From positions 1 through 64,000 of the forward strand of contig DATGMD010000080.1 in NCBI GenBank assembly GCA_035293805.1: a stretch of DNA of 64,000 nt. Reading direction: 5' to 3'. The stretch comes from JAJPHF01 sp035293805. Lineage in GTDB: Bacteria > Chloroflexota > UBA6077 > JAJPHF01. Positions 63,423 through 64,000 of this stretch are shown piece after piece. The notes beneath the pieces were generated by a model. That model did no database searches. It was not told the DNA's origin and worked only from the letters and a program-made list of their open reading frames with translations. The number at the start of each line of letters is the position of its first letter. The first letter of the stretch is position 1. Both the position numbers and the translations under genes were made by a program.

Positions 63423-64000
63423 GTGCGCATTCCGCTGAGCTGGCTGCGCGAGTACGTCATGGTCGAGGTGCCGGTCGAGGACCTGGCGCACCGCCTCACG
63501 ATGGCCGGCGTCGAGGTCGGTGCTGTCGAGCGCCTGGGCGCGGCGTGGGAGCGCGTGGTCGTCGGCCGCATCGAGTCGCTGGAGCCGCACCCGAGCAATC
63601 CGGGCTTGCAAGTAGCGCGGGTCGACGTGGGCGAGGGCACGCGCAGGCTGGTGACCGGCGCGACGAACCTGGCGGCGGGCGACCGCGTGCCGGTGGTGCT
63701 GGAGGGCGGGGTCCTGGCGTCGGGCCGCATCGAGCGCCGCGCGTTCGGCGGCGTCGCCTCCGAGGGCATGCTCTGCTCGGGCGCCGAGCTAGGCATCGCG
63801 GAGGACCGCTCGGGCATCTACGTGCTGGAGGCGGACGCGCCGGTGGGTGCGCTGCTGGCCGACTACCTGGGCGACGTGGTGCTGGACCTGGACGTGACGC
63901 CGAACCGGCCCGATCTCCTGAGCGTGGTGGGCGTGGCCCGCGAGGTGGGCGCGCTCACCGGCACGCCGCTGCACGCGCCCGCGACGGCGCCGCCCACTGG
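63423..64000 (+). CDS. pheT: Phenylalanine-tRNA ligase beta subunit (5' part)
   Basis: The first 192 codons of the tRNA-binding and editing subunit are present; the gene runs off the right edge. It starts with GTG: MRIPLSWLREYVMVEVPVED, LAHRLTMAGVEVGAVERLGA, then the EMAP/OB-like tRNA-binding domain VVVGRIESLEPHPSNPGLQV, VTGATNLAAGDRVPVVLEGG, RAFGGVASEGMLCSGAELGI, and DLDVTPNRPDLLSVVGVARE of the B3/4 region entry. The normal length is about 800 residues. It would form the (alpha-beta)2 enzyme with PheS. Confidence 0.96.
   Translation, partial: MRIPLSWLREYVMVEVPVEDLAHRLTMAGVEVGAVERLGAAWERVVVGRIESLEPHPSNPGLQVARVDVGEGTRRLVTGATNLAAGDRVPVVLEGGVLASGRIERRAFGGVASEGMLCSGAELGIAEDRSGIYVLEADAPVGALLADYLGDVVLDLDVTPNRPDLLSVVGVAREVGALTGTPLHAPATAPPT

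Noticed and set aside
1..64000. tRNA or rRNA genes
   Set aside because: I looked for T-loop (GGTTCGAATCC-like) and anticodon-arm patterns and for rRNA-like stretches and found none I could support.

Overview
The window is a 64 kb stretch of very GC-rich bacterial chromosome (roughly 70% G+C by eye) with short spacers and many GTG starts. The families present suggest a heterotrophic, probably aerobic member of the Chloroflexota or a similar high-GC lineage: metal-dependent amidohydrolases, NitT/TauT-type substrate-binding lipoproteins, Rieske proteins, luciferase-like and CoxL-like oxidoreductases, many small palindromic intergenic repeats, and an rpmI-rplT-pheS-pheT block. This placement is inference. 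No rRNA, tRNA or CRISPR array was seen.

Layout. 1-7 kb: gnd (cut by the window edge), an NnrS-like membrane protein, a response regulator, an orphan CoxL-type molybdoenzyme subunit and an amidohydrolase. 7-12.3 kb: three secreted or membrane-bound glycosidase-like proteins, two of them paralogues with a shared upstream motif. 12.4-14.1 kb: a decayed phage-like cassette (phospholipase-D fragment, small protein, head-morphogenesis tail carrying a PBECR-like toxin domain) between exact 18-bp direct repeats. 14.1-18.4 kb: Rieske protein, zinc ribbon, ChrB-like protein, then a compact operon of CADD/PqqC-like diiron oxidase, Rieske protein, GlcG/HbpS protein and substrate-binding lipoprotein, behind a strong promoter with an overlapping palindromic operator. 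18.4-30.5 kb: VapBC, FMN-dependent oxidase, a short-chain dehydrogenase lacking its triad, a four-domain rhodanese coupled to a cysteine-dioxygenase-like cupin, two substrate-binding lipoproteins, a DUF433/DUF5615 pair, an amidohydrolase and a Rieske oxygenase. 30.5-38.2 kb: a repeat-rich spacer, a double GlcG/HbpS protein, LLM flavoenzyme, DoxX-like protein, split chromate transporter, LigB-type dioxygenase and VOC protein. 38.2-40.5 kb: an island of visibly lower GC with a glycosyltransferase and a cysteine-rich membrane protein. 40.7-47.6 kb: two amidohydrolases, an Imm-5-like protein, and substrate-binding protein / dehydrogenase / substrate-binding protein. 48.0-49.8 kb: a selenoprotein gene read through an in-frame TGA, then folB and a dUTPase-like gene. 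50-59 kb: a baseplate-J-like envelope protein, TPR protein, amidohydrolase, maleylpyruvate-isomerase-like protein, an ECF sigma operon, a glycogen-debranching-like enzyme and a dehydrogenase. 59.4-64 kb: an IS66 remnant, a BBE-type flavoprotein, rpmI, rplT, pheS and the start of pheT.

How the genes fit together. Much of the window looks like uptake and oxidative breakdown of organic acids or aromatics: five lipoprotein receptors (with no permease or ATPase gene in the window), five amidohydrolases of the decarboxylase/hydratase type, ring-hydroxylating and ring-cleaving oxygenases, and several flavin or molybdenum oxidoreductases. The main points for follow-up are the UGA-encoded selenocysteine gene with a hairpin that fits a bacterial SECIS (48.0-48.9 kb), the diiron-oxidase/Rieske/GlcG/receptor operon (15.5-18.4 kb), the cysteine-rich-protein/glycosyltransferase island (38.2-40.5 kb), two dehydrogenases without catalytic residues, and a MITE-like repeat whose ends supply the stop codons of two convergent genes.
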